6,898 bases of DNA, from contig LFTM01000150.1 of NCBI GenBank assembly GCA_001513505.1, positions 1 to 6,898 on the forward strand, written 5' to 3'. The stretch is from Clostridiales bacterium DTU092. Its GTDB lineage: Bacteria > Bacillota > Clostridia > Caldicoprobacterales > Caldicoprobacteraceae. Each line of letters starts with the position of its first letter. Position 1 is the stretch's first letter. Below, one piece after another: positions 1 to 6,482 of this stretch. The position numbers and the translations under genes were made by a program. The notes under the pieces were generated by a model. The model was not told the DNA's origin. It was given only the letters and a program-made list of their open reading frames with translations, and ran no database searches.

Positions 1-519
1 ATTATTGCGTGTATATTTAGCGTTGTTTCTGAAATTACAATTCGGAATATGGATAGCCTGGTATTGGCTCTGATTACCCTTTTTGTTATTATACTTATAG
101 GTATTATATTTGATATAATTGGAATTGCTGTAGCATCTGCTGATGAAACCCCGTTTATATCTATGGCTTCAAAGAAAATTTACGGTGCAAAGGAAGCCAT
201 ACGTCTGGTGAGAAATGCTGATCAGGTCAGCAGCTTTTGCAATGATGTTGTGGGGGACATTTGCGGTATTATCAGTGGTGCTGCGGGAAGCGTTTTTATA
301 CTAAAATCGGCAATGACGGGGTCTCTGTTATTTGAAGAAAGTATATTGAGTATAATAATAAGTAGTTTAATTGCAGCCATAACGGTAGGCGGCAAAGCAA
401 TGGGAAAATCGATAGCTATAAATAAATCTCATGACGTTGTTTACTATACGGCACTCTTCTTGGCGTTGTTTAATAGAACTGAAAATAAAAAGAAGAAAAA
501 ACAGCAAAAAACAGCGTAG
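1..519 (+). CDS. CNNM/DUF21-like small membrane protein (CorB-type transmembrane domain), 5' end outside window
   Basis: The frame is open from base 1, so the ATG at 49 is probably internal and the true start lies upstream. In the 172 visible codons I see hydrophobic segments at about residues 20-46, 80-105, 114-135 and 145-157, then a very basic lysine-rich tail (about 162-170). The first segment ends in SADETPF, and a helical stretch with ASKKIYGAKEAIRLVRNADQ follows. This recalls the CNNM/DUF21 pattern of a small-residue SGSETA motif before a cytoplasmic helix. A later GGKAMGKSIAINK (from residue 130) sits where that family has GExxPKxxA. No CBS pair or CorC_HlyC domain follows, so this would be a bare transmembrane domain. 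CNNM proteins are linked to Mg2+ or Co2+ transport, but the changed GExxPK-like motif makes transport uncertain here. It lies 28 nt before dxs, probably in the same operon. The gene is confident; the family call is moderate. Confidence 0.68.
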   Translation: MIACIFSVVSEITIRNMDSLVLALITLFVIILIGIIFDIIGIAVASADETPFISMASKKIYGAKEAIRLVRNADQVSSFCNDVVGDICGIISGAAGSVFILKSAMTGSLLFEESILSIIISSLIAAITVGGKAMGKSIAINKSHDVVYYTALFLALFNRTENKKKKKQQKTA

Positions 520-534
520 GGATTTTACGAAAGC

Positions 535-547
535 GAGAGAAAAGCAG
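535..547 (+). promoter_or_regulatory. Ribosome binding site of dxs
   Basis: A purine-rich GAGAG at 535-539 ends 8 nt before ATG 548. It is a weaker site than those of the downstream genes, but it is the only sensible initiation signal in the 28-nt gap after the upstream stop codon. It supports ATG 548 over the more upstream in-frame ATG at 431. No promoter or terminator is evident in this gap, consistent with read-through from the upstream gene. Confidence 0.55.
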
Positions 548-2446
548 ATGTACGAATACAGGATATTGGATTTGATTCATTCACCTGAAGACTTAAAAAA
601 TTTAAATATTGATGAATTAAAACTGTTATCCGATGAGATCAGACAGTTTTTATTGGATAATATTTCCCGGACGGGAGGGCATTTGGCCTCAAACCTGGGA
701 GTTGTAGAACTTACCTTAGCTATGCACTATGTGTTCAACAGTCCTTTTGACAAAATAATATGGGATGTTGGGCATCAATCCTATGTGCACAAGATTATAA
801 CCGGAAGGAAAGAGTTATTTGATACACTGAGACAACATAACGGATTAAGCGGGTTCCCAAGCCCGTCTGAAAGTGTTCATGATGTTTTCAAAACAGGGCA
901 CAGCAGTACCTCAATTTCCGTTGCTTTGGGGATGGCCAGAGCCAGAGACTTAAAGAATGAAAATTATAATGTAATAGCTGTTATTGGAGATGGTGCACTG
1001 ACCGGAGGAATGGCTTTTGAAGCCCTTAATGATGCAGGTAATTCTAAAACAAATATTATAGTAGTTTTGAATGACAACCAGATGTCAATTTCGCAAAACG
1101 TCGGTGCTTTGGCTGATTACCTTTCCAAACTTAGGTCCAATCCCAGATATGCATGGCTAAAAAAGGAAATGGATTCTGTTTTACGAAGGATACCCCGTAT
1201 CGGTGAATATTTTGCCAATACGATAGAAAAATTTAAAAACAGTTTTAAATATCTTGTTATTTCAGGCATGCTTTTTGAGCAAATGGGTTTTACCTATATG
1301 GGCCCCATTGATGGACATAACCTGACATCATTAATTGATGTTATGAATCGGGGGACAATGATCGAAGGACCCGTTCTCATACATGTTATAACCAAGAAGG
1401 GAAGGGGTTATTCTTATGCGGAGCAGAATCCGGAACTTTTTCACGGAGTTCCTCCTTTTAATGTAAAAACCGGCGAGCTATGTAAGAAAAGTAAAGTAAC
1501 TTATTCCCAAACATTTGGTAAGCATTTAGTGGAAATGGCCCGTAGGGACCCAAGGGTTGTAGCCATAACAGCGGCTATGCCGGATGGTACAGGTTTGATG
1601 GAGTTTAAAAAGCAATTCCCAGACCGGTTTTTTGATGTTGGCATTGCCGAACAGCATGCCGTTACAATGGCAGCGGGTCTTGCGTCCAGCGGGTTTCGCC
1701 CGTATGTCGCTATATACTCTACATTTCTTCAGCGGGCATACGATCAAATATTACATGATGTATGCATACAGAACCTTCCCGTTGTACTTGCTGTTGATAG
1801 GGCAGGAATTGTCGGATATGATGGGGAAACCCATCAGGGGATTTTTGATATCAGTTATTTACGTCATATTCCCAATATGACTATACTGGCACCTAAAAAT
1901 ATGGAAGAACTGAAAGAAATGCTTGACTATTCCCTGGCAATGCAGGGACCGGTGGCAATACGTTATCCTAAAGGAAGCATAGAAACGGATAACGTATTTA
2001 ACAGGAGTCCTATGCAGAGCTTAAAATGGGAAATCATTATGGAAGGTACGGATTGCTGTATCTTTAGTTTTGGCAGAATGCTCAATACAGCAGTTAAAGT
2101 AGCAAATATGCTAAAAAAGGAAGGCATAAAGGCCTGCGTAGTAAATGCCAGAGTATTAAAGCCTTTAGATGGCTCCTTGTTGAGCGATATGGCGTCACGC
2201 ATAAACAAGTGGGTTACTTTAGAGGACAGCCTTATTCAGGGAGGTTTTGGAAGCAGTATTAATGAATTTGTTAACATGTATGGTCTCACTGTTACGGTAT
2301 TGAATCTGGGAATTAATGATGCATTCGTGCCGCATGGTTCGGTTGAACATATAATTAAAGAACTCAAACTGGACTCCTATAGCGTGGCCTTTACAATAAA
2401 AAAATTTTTAAGTGGGTTTATAAGGAAAAGATATGTCAACTATTAA
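548..2446 (+). CDS. dxs: 1-deoxy-D-xylulose-5-phosphate synthase
   Basis: This cytoplasmic, thiamine-diphosphate-dependent enzyme condenses pyruvate with glyceraldehyde 3-phosphate to DXP, the first step of the MEP isoprenoid pathway and a precursor for thiamine and pyridoxal. The protein has 632 residues, normal for the family. Visible landmarks are TGGHLASNLG with His45, DVGHQ with His76, the ThDP/Mg2+ motif GDGALTGG with Asp148 closed by NDNQM (Asn177, Met179), GIAEQHA with the ThDP-activating Glu368, and DRAGIVGYDGETHQG with Arg418, Asp425 and His429 for substrate phosphate and carboxylate binding. IRYPKG (Arg472) and the C-terminal transketolase domain (EDSLIQGGFGS) follow. I chose ATG 548 because a GAGAG ribosome site lies 8 nt upstream and the product starts where DXS proteins normally start. 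An ATG at 431 in the same frame would add 39 lysine/arginine-rich residues and overlap the upstream gene. The 3' end overlaps tlyA by 14 nt. Confidence 0.97.
   Translation: MYEYRILDLIHSPEDLKNLNIDELKLLSDEIRQFLLDNISRTGGHLASNLGVVELTLAMHYVFNSPFDKIIWDVGHQSYVHKIITGRKELFDTLRQHNGLSGFPSPSESVHDVFKTGHSSTSISVALGMARARDLKNENYNVIAVIGDGALTGGMAFEALNDAGNSKTNIIVVLNDNQMSISQNVGALADYLSKLRSNPRYAWLKKEMDSVLRRIPRIGEYFANTIEKFKNSFKYLVISGMLFEQMGFTYMGPIDGHNLTSLIDVMNRGTMIEGPVLIHVITKKGRGYSYAEQNPELFHGVPPFNVKTGELCKKSKVTYSQTFGKHLVEMARRDPRVVAITAAMPDGTGLMEFKKQFPDRFFDVGIAEQHAVTMAAGLASSGFRPYVAIYSTFLQRAYDQILHDVCIQNLPVVLAVDRAGIVGYDGETHQGIFDISYLRHIPNMTILAPKNMEELKEMLDYSLAMQGPVAIRYPKGSIETDNVFNRSPMQSLKWEIIMEGTDCCIFSFGRMLNTAVKVANMLKKEGIKACVVNARVLKPLDGSLLSDMASRINKWVTLEDSLIQGGFGSSINEFVNMYGLTVTVLNLGINDAFVPHGSVEHIIKELKLDSYSVAFTIKKFLSGFIRKRYVNY
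2422..2432 (+). promoter_or_regulatory. Ribosome binding site of tlyA, inside the dxs 3' end
   Basis: AAGGA at 2422-2426 lies 6 nt before ATG 2433 and sits within the last codons of dxs. The dxs stop codon falls 14 nt into tlyA, so ribosomes finishing dxs terminate next to this site. That favours coupled translation of the two genes. Confidence 0.7.
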
Positions 2447-3257
2447 AGAAAGATTGGATGTTATACTGGTCAAGAAAAAACTTGTTGAAAGCAGGGAGAA
2501 GGCAAAATCCGCAATAATGTCCGGGCTGGTGTATGTAGGGGACAAAAGAGTTGATAAACCGGGTTTTCTGGTAAACCCCGATGAAGAAATAACCGTTAAA
2601 GGTTCTCCCAACCCGTATGTCAGCCGTGGAGGGCTCAAACTGGAAAAAGCGCTTAAGGTGTTTGATGTTTCTGTAAAAGGTAAGGTATTTATTGACGTGG
2701 GGGCTTCTACCGGAGGATTTACCCACTGTCTGTTAAACAACGGTGCCCGTAAAGTCTATGCCATTGATGTAGGGTATGGGCAATTGGCGTGGAGCCTGAG
2801 ACAGGATGAGCGTGTAGTTGTCATGGAGCGTACAAATATACGCTATGTTAAACCTGAAGTTTTTACAGAAAAGATTGAGGGAGCCACAATCGATGTTTCT
2901 TTTATTTCGTTGAAGCTGGTTCTTCCTGTGGTAAAAGCCATTGTTGCGGAAGAAAGTGATATAATTGCTCTTGTTAAACCTCAATTTGAAGCTGGCAGAG
3001 AGAAGGTGGGGCGCAAAGGGGTAGTTCGGAATCCTGAAGTTCACAAGGAGGTGCTTCTGGATTTTTATGAACTATGCCGGCAGCTCGGGGTTGTTTTCAA
3101 GGGAGTTACTCACTCACCAATAACCGGACCGGAAGGAAACATAGAGTTTTTAACGCATCTTTATAAGGGAAGTACGGATGAAGTGTCATCTGTTAGTGTT
3201 GAAAAAATTAATGATGTAGTAGATTCGGCTCACAACGAACTATTGAATAAAAAGTAA
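2433..3257 (+). CDS. tlyA: TlyA family S4-domain rRNA (cytidine-2'-O)-methyltransferase
   Basis: The product has 274 residues, the usual TlyA length. An N-terminal S4 RNA-binding domain (about residues 6-57, starting RLDVILVKKKLVESREKA) is followed by PYVSRGGLKL and an RrmJ/FtsJ-like Rossmann methyltransferase domain. The SAM-binding motif I is DVGASTGGFT (88-97). The family's K-D-K-E catalytic tetrad can be placed at Lys69, Asp154 (IDVSFISL), Lys182 (LVKPQFEAG) and Glu238 (GNIEFL). From memory, this is the numbering of the Mycobacterium tuberculosis enzyme. Known TlyA enzymes 2'-O-methylate cytidines in 16S rRNA, and some also in 23S rRNA, affecting capreomycin sensitivity. Which site is modified here cannot be read from sequence. 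Databases often label such genes hemolysin A; nothing here supports a toxin. ATG 2433 follows AAGGA by 6 nt, and the overlap with dxs suggests translational coupling. Confidence 0.95.
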   Translation: MSTIKERLDVILVKKKLVESREKAKSAIMSGLVYVGDKRVDKPGFLVNPDEEITVKGSPNPYVSRGGLKLEKALKVFDVSVKGKVFIDVGASTGGFTHCLLNNGARKVYAIDVGYGQLAWSLRQDERVVVMERTNIRYVKPEVFTEKIEGATIDVSFISLKLVLPVVKAIVAEESDIIALVKPQFEAGREKVGRKGVVRNPEVHKEVLLDFYELCRQLGVVFKGVTHSPITGPEGNIEFLTHLYKGSTDEVSSVSVEKINDVVDSAHNELLNKK

Positions 3258-3268
3258 GGAGGAGCTGC
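3256..3268 (+). promoter_or_regulatory. Strong ribosome binding site for the GTG start of nadK
   Basis: AAGGAGG at 3256-3262 overlaps the tlyA stop codon (TAA at 3255-3257) and lies 6 nt from GTG 3269. This near-consensus site decides the non-ATG start. Confidence 0.8.
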
Positions 3269-4153
3269 GTGAATAAGATTGGAATAATACCTAATCTCTC
3301 AAAAGATCTGGGGGGAGATCAAACCAGACTGGTTATAAAAAAGATTCGTGATAAAGGTCTCGAAGCACTGGTTATGCCAGATATATACGAAATAGTAGGA
3401 TCGGGAAGTATGGTGGAGAGTAACGATTTTTTCAAAGAAAGCGATATATTAATTGTTTTAGGAGGAGACGGAACCCTGTTAAATGCTGCCCGGCAATCTT
3501 GTAGTTTTGGAATACCAATATTGGGGATTAATATAGGACGTCTCGGCTTCCTGACAGAAATAGAGATTTCCGACATTGATAAAGCCCTGGACTCATTGGT
3601 AGCAAATGAGTATTATGTTGAAAAACGAATGATGCTGAAAGCCAGTATATTGAAAGAAAACAATGAGCATATTGAATTGACTGCGTTGAATGAAATTGCT
3701 ATTGCTAAGGCATCATTTGCCAGGATAATCCACCTTAAGGTATTTATTAACGATGAATTTGTAAACTATTATCCTGCAGATGGTATTTTGGTCTCAAGTC
3801 CTACTGGATCCACCGCCTACTCCCTTTCAGCAGGCGGGCCAATAATTAGTCCCAGAATGAAATGTCTTCTGCTTACTCCCATATGTCCTCATGCTTTGAA
3901 TGCCCGACCTATAGTAACGCATCAAAACGATTTGATTCGTATTATTATTGATGATAAAACCCGTGACGTTTTTCTTACTATAGATGGACAGAAGGGTGTA
4001 CCTGTAAAAAAAGGTGATATAATACATATTGGAAAAGCTGACGTTGAAACACAGCTCGTTCGGATTAATAAACATAACTTTTTTGATGTGCTTAGGGAGA
4101 AATTAACTGAAAGGCCGTTAGACACAGACGGGTTAGAAGGAGGTGGTTCATAG
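3269..4153 (+). CDS. nadK: NAD kinase (ATP/polyphosphate-NAD kinase, PpnK family)
   Basis: This cytoplasmic enzyme phosphorylates the 2'-hydroxyl of the adenosine ribose of NAD to make NADP, the only de novo source of NADP. The product has 294 residues, typical for bacterial NadK. The N-terminal alpha/beta domain ends in the diagnostic LGGDGTLL, where GGDGT covers residues 65-69 and Asp67 is the expected catalytic base. The C-terminal all-beta NAD-binding domain shows NE at 141-142, DGILVSSPTGSTAYSLSAGG (171-190), LTPICPHAL (202-210) and the late IDGQ motif (238-241). All signature elements are intact. Translation starts at GTG 3269, supported by AAGGAGG 6 nt upstream and by the usual IGIIPN beginning of the family. 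The gene begins 11 nt after tlyA and ends 1 nt before argR. Its last codons (EGGGS) also serve as the argR ribosome binding site, and it stops with TAG. Confidence 0.96.
   Translation: MNKIGIIPNLSKDLGGDQTRLVIKKIRDKGLEALVMPDIYEIVGSGSMVESNDFFKESDILIVLGGDGTLLNAARQSCSFGIPILGINIGRLGFLTEIEISDIDKALDSLVANEYYVEKRMMLKASILKENNEHIELTALNEIAIAKASFARIIHLKVFINDEFVNYYPADGILVSSPTGSTAYSLSAGGPIISPRMKCLLLTPICPHALNARPIVTHQNDLIRIIIDDKTRDVFLTIDGQKGVPVKKGDIIHIGKADVETQLVRINKHNFFDVLREKLTERPLDTDGLEGGGS
4137..4146 (+). promoter_or_regulatory. Ribosome binding site of argR, inside the nadK 3' end
   Basis: AAGGAGGTGG at 4137-4146 is near-perfectly complementary to the 16S rRNA 3' end and ends 8 nt before ATG 4155. It encodes the glycine-rich tail of NadK, so that tail probably reflects selection on the ribosome site rather than on the enzyme. 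It settles the argR start. Confidence 0.8.
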
Positions 4154-4154
4154 C

Positions 4155-4607
4155 ATGAAAATGCACCGTCATACCCAAATTTTGAAAATTATAGAGGAAA
4201 AGGATATAGAGACGCAGGAAGAGTTGGCATATGAGCTTAGAAATCATGGCTTTGACGTAACACAGGCTACAGTATCGCGGGATATAAAGGAGTTGCGTCT
4301 AATAAAAGTACTTACTCCTTCCGGGACTTACAAGTATGCAGCAATGGATAACAGGACCGATACAAAAAACTGGGATAGGTTAATCCGGGTATTTTCTGAG
4401 TCAGTCGTTTCTATGGACTATGCCAACAATTTAATTGTTGTTAAAACCCTTTCAGGTAATGCACAGGCTGCAGCGGCCGCTATTGATGCTTTAAACTGGA
4501 TAGAAATACTGGGATGCGTTGCCGGTGATGATACTATCCTGGTGGTGGTAAGGGATAGTGATACTGCGTTGAGCGTTATGGAGCGTTTTAATAAGCTAAT
4601 CAAGTAG
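4155..4607 (+). CDS. argR: Arginine repressor ArgR (AhrC family)
   Basis: ArgR is a hexameric, arginine-responsive DNA-binding protein that represses arginine biosynthesis and can activate catabolic genes. The product has 150 residues, the family norm. The N-terminal winged helix-turn-helix covers about residues 1-65, with the recognition-helix signature TQATVSRDIKELRLIKV (36-52). The C-terminal oligomerisation and arginine-binding domain contains GNAQAAAAAIDAL (101-113) and ILGCVAGDDTILVVV (118-132), with the arginine-contacting acidic pair at Asp125-Asp126. I chose ATG 4155 because AAGGAGGTGG lies just upstream. A GTG at 4143 in the same frame falls inside that ribosome site and would only add four residues. 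The 1-nt gap after nadK implies coupled translation. An argR here, away from arginine genes, is usual in Firmicutes, where it sits beside recN. I found no convincing ARG box in front of it. Confidence 0.96.
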   Translation: MKMHRHTQILKIIEEKDIETQEELAYELRNHGFDVTQATVSRDIKELRLIKVLTPSGTYKYAAMDNRTDTKNWDRLIRVFSESVVSMDYANNLIVVKTLSGNAQAAAAAIDALNWIEILGCVAGDDTILVVVRDSDTALSVMERFNKLIK

Positions 4608-4620
4608 TTTGATTTTATAT

Positions 4621-4632
4621 GGAGGTGACTCC
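4621..4632 (+). promoter_or_regulatory. Ribosome binding site of recN
   Basis: GGAGGTGA at 4621-4628 matches the anti-Shine-Dalgarno sequence over eight bases. Its GGAGG core ends 7 nt before ATG 4633. It excludes the upstream in-frame TTG 4609 and gives the family's usual amino terminus (MLGYLSIRN). Confidence 0.8.
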
Positions 4633-4872
4633 ATGCTCGGCTATTTATCTATCCGGAACCTGGCTTTGATAGATAATATTACAATAGAATTTGGGGACGG
4701 GCTTAATATACTGACCGGTGAAACAGGGGCAGGGAAATCCATTATAATCGATGCAGTAGGTTTAATTCTCGGAGAACGGGCCGACAAAGACATGATACAG
4801 ACAGGGAAGGATTTTGCCCAGATAGAAGGTCTTTTTTATCTGAAGAAGCCCGAAAAAGTAATACCTTTTTAG
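4633..4872 (+). CDS. RecN amino-terminal fragment (79 aa) as literally encoded
   Basis: If the TAG at 4870 is real and acts as a stop, this is the product made. It comprises the first beta strands of the ABC-type head domain, starting MLGYLSIRNLALIDNITIEF, then Walker A GETGAGKS (29-36) and LILGERADKDMIQTG, and ends at KVIPF. It lacks the signature motif and Walker B, so it should not hydrolyse ATP alone. The TTG at 4609 in the same frame was not used because it lies upstream of the GGAGGTGA ribosome site. Confidence 0.5.
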   Translation: MLGYLSIRNLALIDNITIEFGDGLNILTGETGAGKSIIIDAVGLILGERADKDMIQTGKDFAQIEGLFYLKKPEKVIPF

Positions 4873-4911
4873 GAACAGTACGATATACCCGTTCAGGAGG
4901 ATGGAAGTCTA

Positions 4912-6357
4912 TTGTTAACACGGCATTTGTCCCGCAGCGGCAGAAGTATATGCCGGATAAACGGACAGACGGTTGCTTTGTCGGTGCTGAAGGAATTAGG
5001 TCAGAAATTGGTGGATATACATGGTCAGCACCAGCACCAGTCTCTTTTAAATCCGGATTATCACATTGAAATACTGGATCGATTAGGTGGGGAACTGATT
5101 GCCGGTTGTAAGCATAAGGTAAGCTCCTTGTACACCAGATGGAGAACCATACTAAACGATATAGATATGATATCCAGGTCTGAAAGGGACAGTGAAAGAA
5201 TGAAGGATCTCCTGTCCTATCAGATAAATGAAATTGAAAATGCCAGGCTCAAACCGGGAGAAGATGACGAACTCATACAGGAACGTGCATTACTACAGAA
5301 TTCTGAAAAAATTAATAAGGTAATTAACGAGGCATATGATATTCTGTATTCGGGCAGCGATAATGGAATGGCGGTGTTTGATCAGGTTGCCATTGTAAAG
5401 GAGCGTTTAACTCAGATATTCAGTTTAAATGATACGTTCGCAGAGATTTCCCATGTTATTGACAATATTTATTACCAAATTGAGGATGTAATCGATAAAG
5501 TCAGGTCGTGCAGGGATAGTTTTGATTATAATCCTGGCAGACTGGATGAAATTGAAAGCAGATTATTACTGATAAATTCATTAAAAAGAAAGTACGGAGA
5601 TACAATCGAAGAGATTTTAGAATTACAGGAAAGGTTAAAGAATGAACTGCTTTCCATCGAAACCAGGCAGGATCGACTTGAAGAACTGACCAGACAGGAG
5701 AAAGAAATTTATAGTCAATTAGTTGAAGCGTGTACTGAACTTTCACATAAAAGAAGAGCTACCGCAAAGATGTTTGAGCAACGTGTGGTTGAACAGTTGA
5801 ACCAATTAGGAATGGAAAAAACGTTGTTTCAGGTATCAATATCAACCCCGGATGATAAAACCGATTATGCTTCCTTTATAACTTCGCTAGGTTTTGATAA
5901 AATTGAATTTATCATATCTCCAAACCCTGGTGAACCTTTGAAACCCCTGGCAAAAATTATATCCGGTGGAGAAATGTCAAGGGTAATGTTGGCTTTTAAA
6001 ACTGTTCTTGCCGGCATCGATGATATTCCTGTTCTGATTTTTGATGAAATAGACGTTGGTATTAGCGGCAGAATAGCCAGTGTGGTTGGAGAAAAGATGA
6101 GTTCATTATCACAATCCCATCAGGTAATTTGCGTTACACATCTTCCTCAAATAGCTGTAATGGCCGACACTCATTATAAAATAGAGAAGCAGATTGAAGA
6201 ATCGCGTACTCGTACAACTGTAAATCTATTGGATGAAAAAGGACGTCAGAAAGAAATTGCGAATCTGATTGGCGGTTCTGAGATTAGTGAGATAGGATTG
6301 GAGCATGCTCAGGAGCTCATTGATATGGCAAAGGGAATGAAGGAAGCTATTAATTAA
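4912..6357 (+). CDS. RecN carboxy-terminal fragment (up to 481 aa) as literally encoded
   Basis: This is the open frame after the amber codon. The furthest upstream start codon is TTG 4912, with AGGAGG at 4895-4900, 11 nt away. The fragment holds DIHGQHQHQ (35-43), the coiled-coil arms (about 60-290), signature SGGEMSR (351-357), Walker B VLIFDEID (374-381) and VTHLPQIA (408-415), but no Walker A. It could work only together with the amino-terminal fragment. The AGGAGG also encodes part of a segment (QEDG) that looks like ordinary RecN protein sequence, so it is probably coincidental. The first in-frame ATG comes only 85 codons further on. Independent translation is possible but unproven. Confidence 0.4.
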   Translation: MLTRHLSRSGRSICRINGQTVALSVLKELGQKLVDIHGQHQHQSLLNPDYHIEILDRLGGELIAGCKHKVSSLYTRWRTILNDIDMISRSERDSERMKDLLSYQINEIENARLKPGEDDELIQERALLQNSEKINKVINEAYDILYSGSDNGMAVFDQVAIVKERLTQIFSLNDTFAEISHVIDNIYYQIEDVIDKVRSCRDSFDYNPGRLDEIESRLLLINSLKRKYGDTIEEILELQERLKNELLSIETRQDRLEELTRQEKEIYSQLVEACTELSHKRRATAKMFEQRVVEQLNQLGMEKTLFQVSISTPDDKTDYASFITSLGFDKIEFIISPNPGEPLKPLAKIISGGEMSRVMLAFKTVLAGIDDIPVLIFDEIDVGISGRIASVVGEKMSSLSQSHQVICVTHLPQIAVMADTHYKIEKQIEESRTRTTVNLLDEKGRQKEIANLIGGSEISEIGLEHAQELIDMAKGMKEAIN

Positions 6358-6374
6358 TTTTGAATTTAATGGAT

Positions 6375-6399
6375 AAGGGCAAATGCCCTTTCTTTTTTT
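6375..6399 (+). terminator. Rho-independent terminator after recN
   Basis: AAGGGC (6375-6380) and GCCCTT (6385-6390) form a perfect 6-bp stem with the tetraloop AAAT. The stem is followed by TCTTTTTTT (6391-6399), and a second T run comes at 6403-6408. The hairpin starts 17 nt after the recN stop codon. It should end the dxs-to-recN transcript and separate it from spoIVB. The stem is short, so some read-through is possible. Confidence 0.8.
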
Positions 6400-6423
6400 G
6401 CCTTTTTTGCATTGAAATAGCTT

Positions 6424-6453
6424 GTATAATTAAGATTTTTTGAGGTTAACTTA
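6424..6453 (+). promoter_or_regulatory. Candidate forespore (sigma-F/sigma-G-like) promoter of spoIVB
   Basis: GTATA at 6424-6428 fits the Bacillus sigma-F/sigma-G -35 pattern. After 15 nt, GGTTAACTTA (6444-6453) matches most positions of the sigma-F -10 pattern GGNRANAHTR. With an 18-nt spacer, TAACTTA (6447-6453) partly resembles the sigma-G -10 (CATNHTA). In B. subtilis, spoIVB is transcribed by forespore sigma factors, so the location is right. Transcription would start about 40 nt before the ATG. A TATAAT at 6425-6430 overlaps the site but has no good sigma-A -35 at 16-18 nt. This is motif matching only. Confidence 0.45.
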
Positions 6454-6482
6454 AGTTGTGAGCAAAAATTAATCTAATGGAC

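Larger units (their letters stand above)
4633..6357 (+). pseudogene. recN: DNA repair ATPase RecN, interrupted by an in-frame TAG at codon 80
   Basis: RecN is an SMC-like ATPase that gathers and tethers broken DNA ends early in double-strand break repair with RecA. The frame from ATG 4633 to TAA 6357 spans 574 sense positions, the normal RecN length, but codon 80 (4870-4872) is TAG. Both sides are in the same frame, so this is a substitution-type lesion and not a frameshift. The ATPase motifs are split by the stop: Walker A GETGAGKS (29-36) lies before it, and DIHGQHQHQ (128-136), the ABC signature SGGEMSR (444-450) and Walker B VLIFDEID (467-474) after it. The middle, about 150-385, is helical and charged, as expected of the coiled-coil arms. 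All motifs look intact, so the lesion is recent or is a base-calling error. GGAGGTGA at 4621-4628 fixes the ATG start. The gene is 25 nt after argR and is probably the last in the operon. Confidence 0.85.

Noticed and set aside
431..547. A longer dxs from ATG 431 (39 extra residues)
   Set aside because: It would overlap the upstream membrane protein gene by 89 nt. The added residues are lysine/arginine-rich and unlike any DXS amino terminus. ATG 548 has a ribosome site and the expected protein start.
4143..4154. GTG 4143 as the argR start
   Set aside because: This codon lies within the AAGGAGGTGG ribosome binding site and inside nadK. ATG 4155 has correct spacing and gives the normal 150-residue ArgR.
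1526..4603. Several antisense and out-of-frame open frames of 61-110 codons
   Set aside because: All lie opposite or within well-identified genes (dxs, tlyA, nadK, argR, recN), lack convincing ribosome sites and show no recognisable protein motifs. They are shadows of the real coding frames.
4609..4632. TTG 4609 as the recN start
   Set aside because: It lies upstream of the GGAGGTGA site that serves ATG 4633. RecN proteins normally begin at MLxxLSIxN.
4870..4872. Pyrrolysine or a general TAG-as-sense code
   Set aside because: TAG ends three other genes in the window at the expected protein lengths, and RecN is not a known pyrrolysine protein. Without tRNA or pyl gene evidence, a mutation or sequence error is simpler.
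6425..6430. TATAAT as a vegetative sigma-A promoter of spoIVB
   Set aside because: The hexamer is perfect, but no TTGACA-like box lies 16-18 nt upstream; that stretch is the T tract of the terminator. TTGCAT is only 12 nt away. A chance match is likely in AT-rich DNA.
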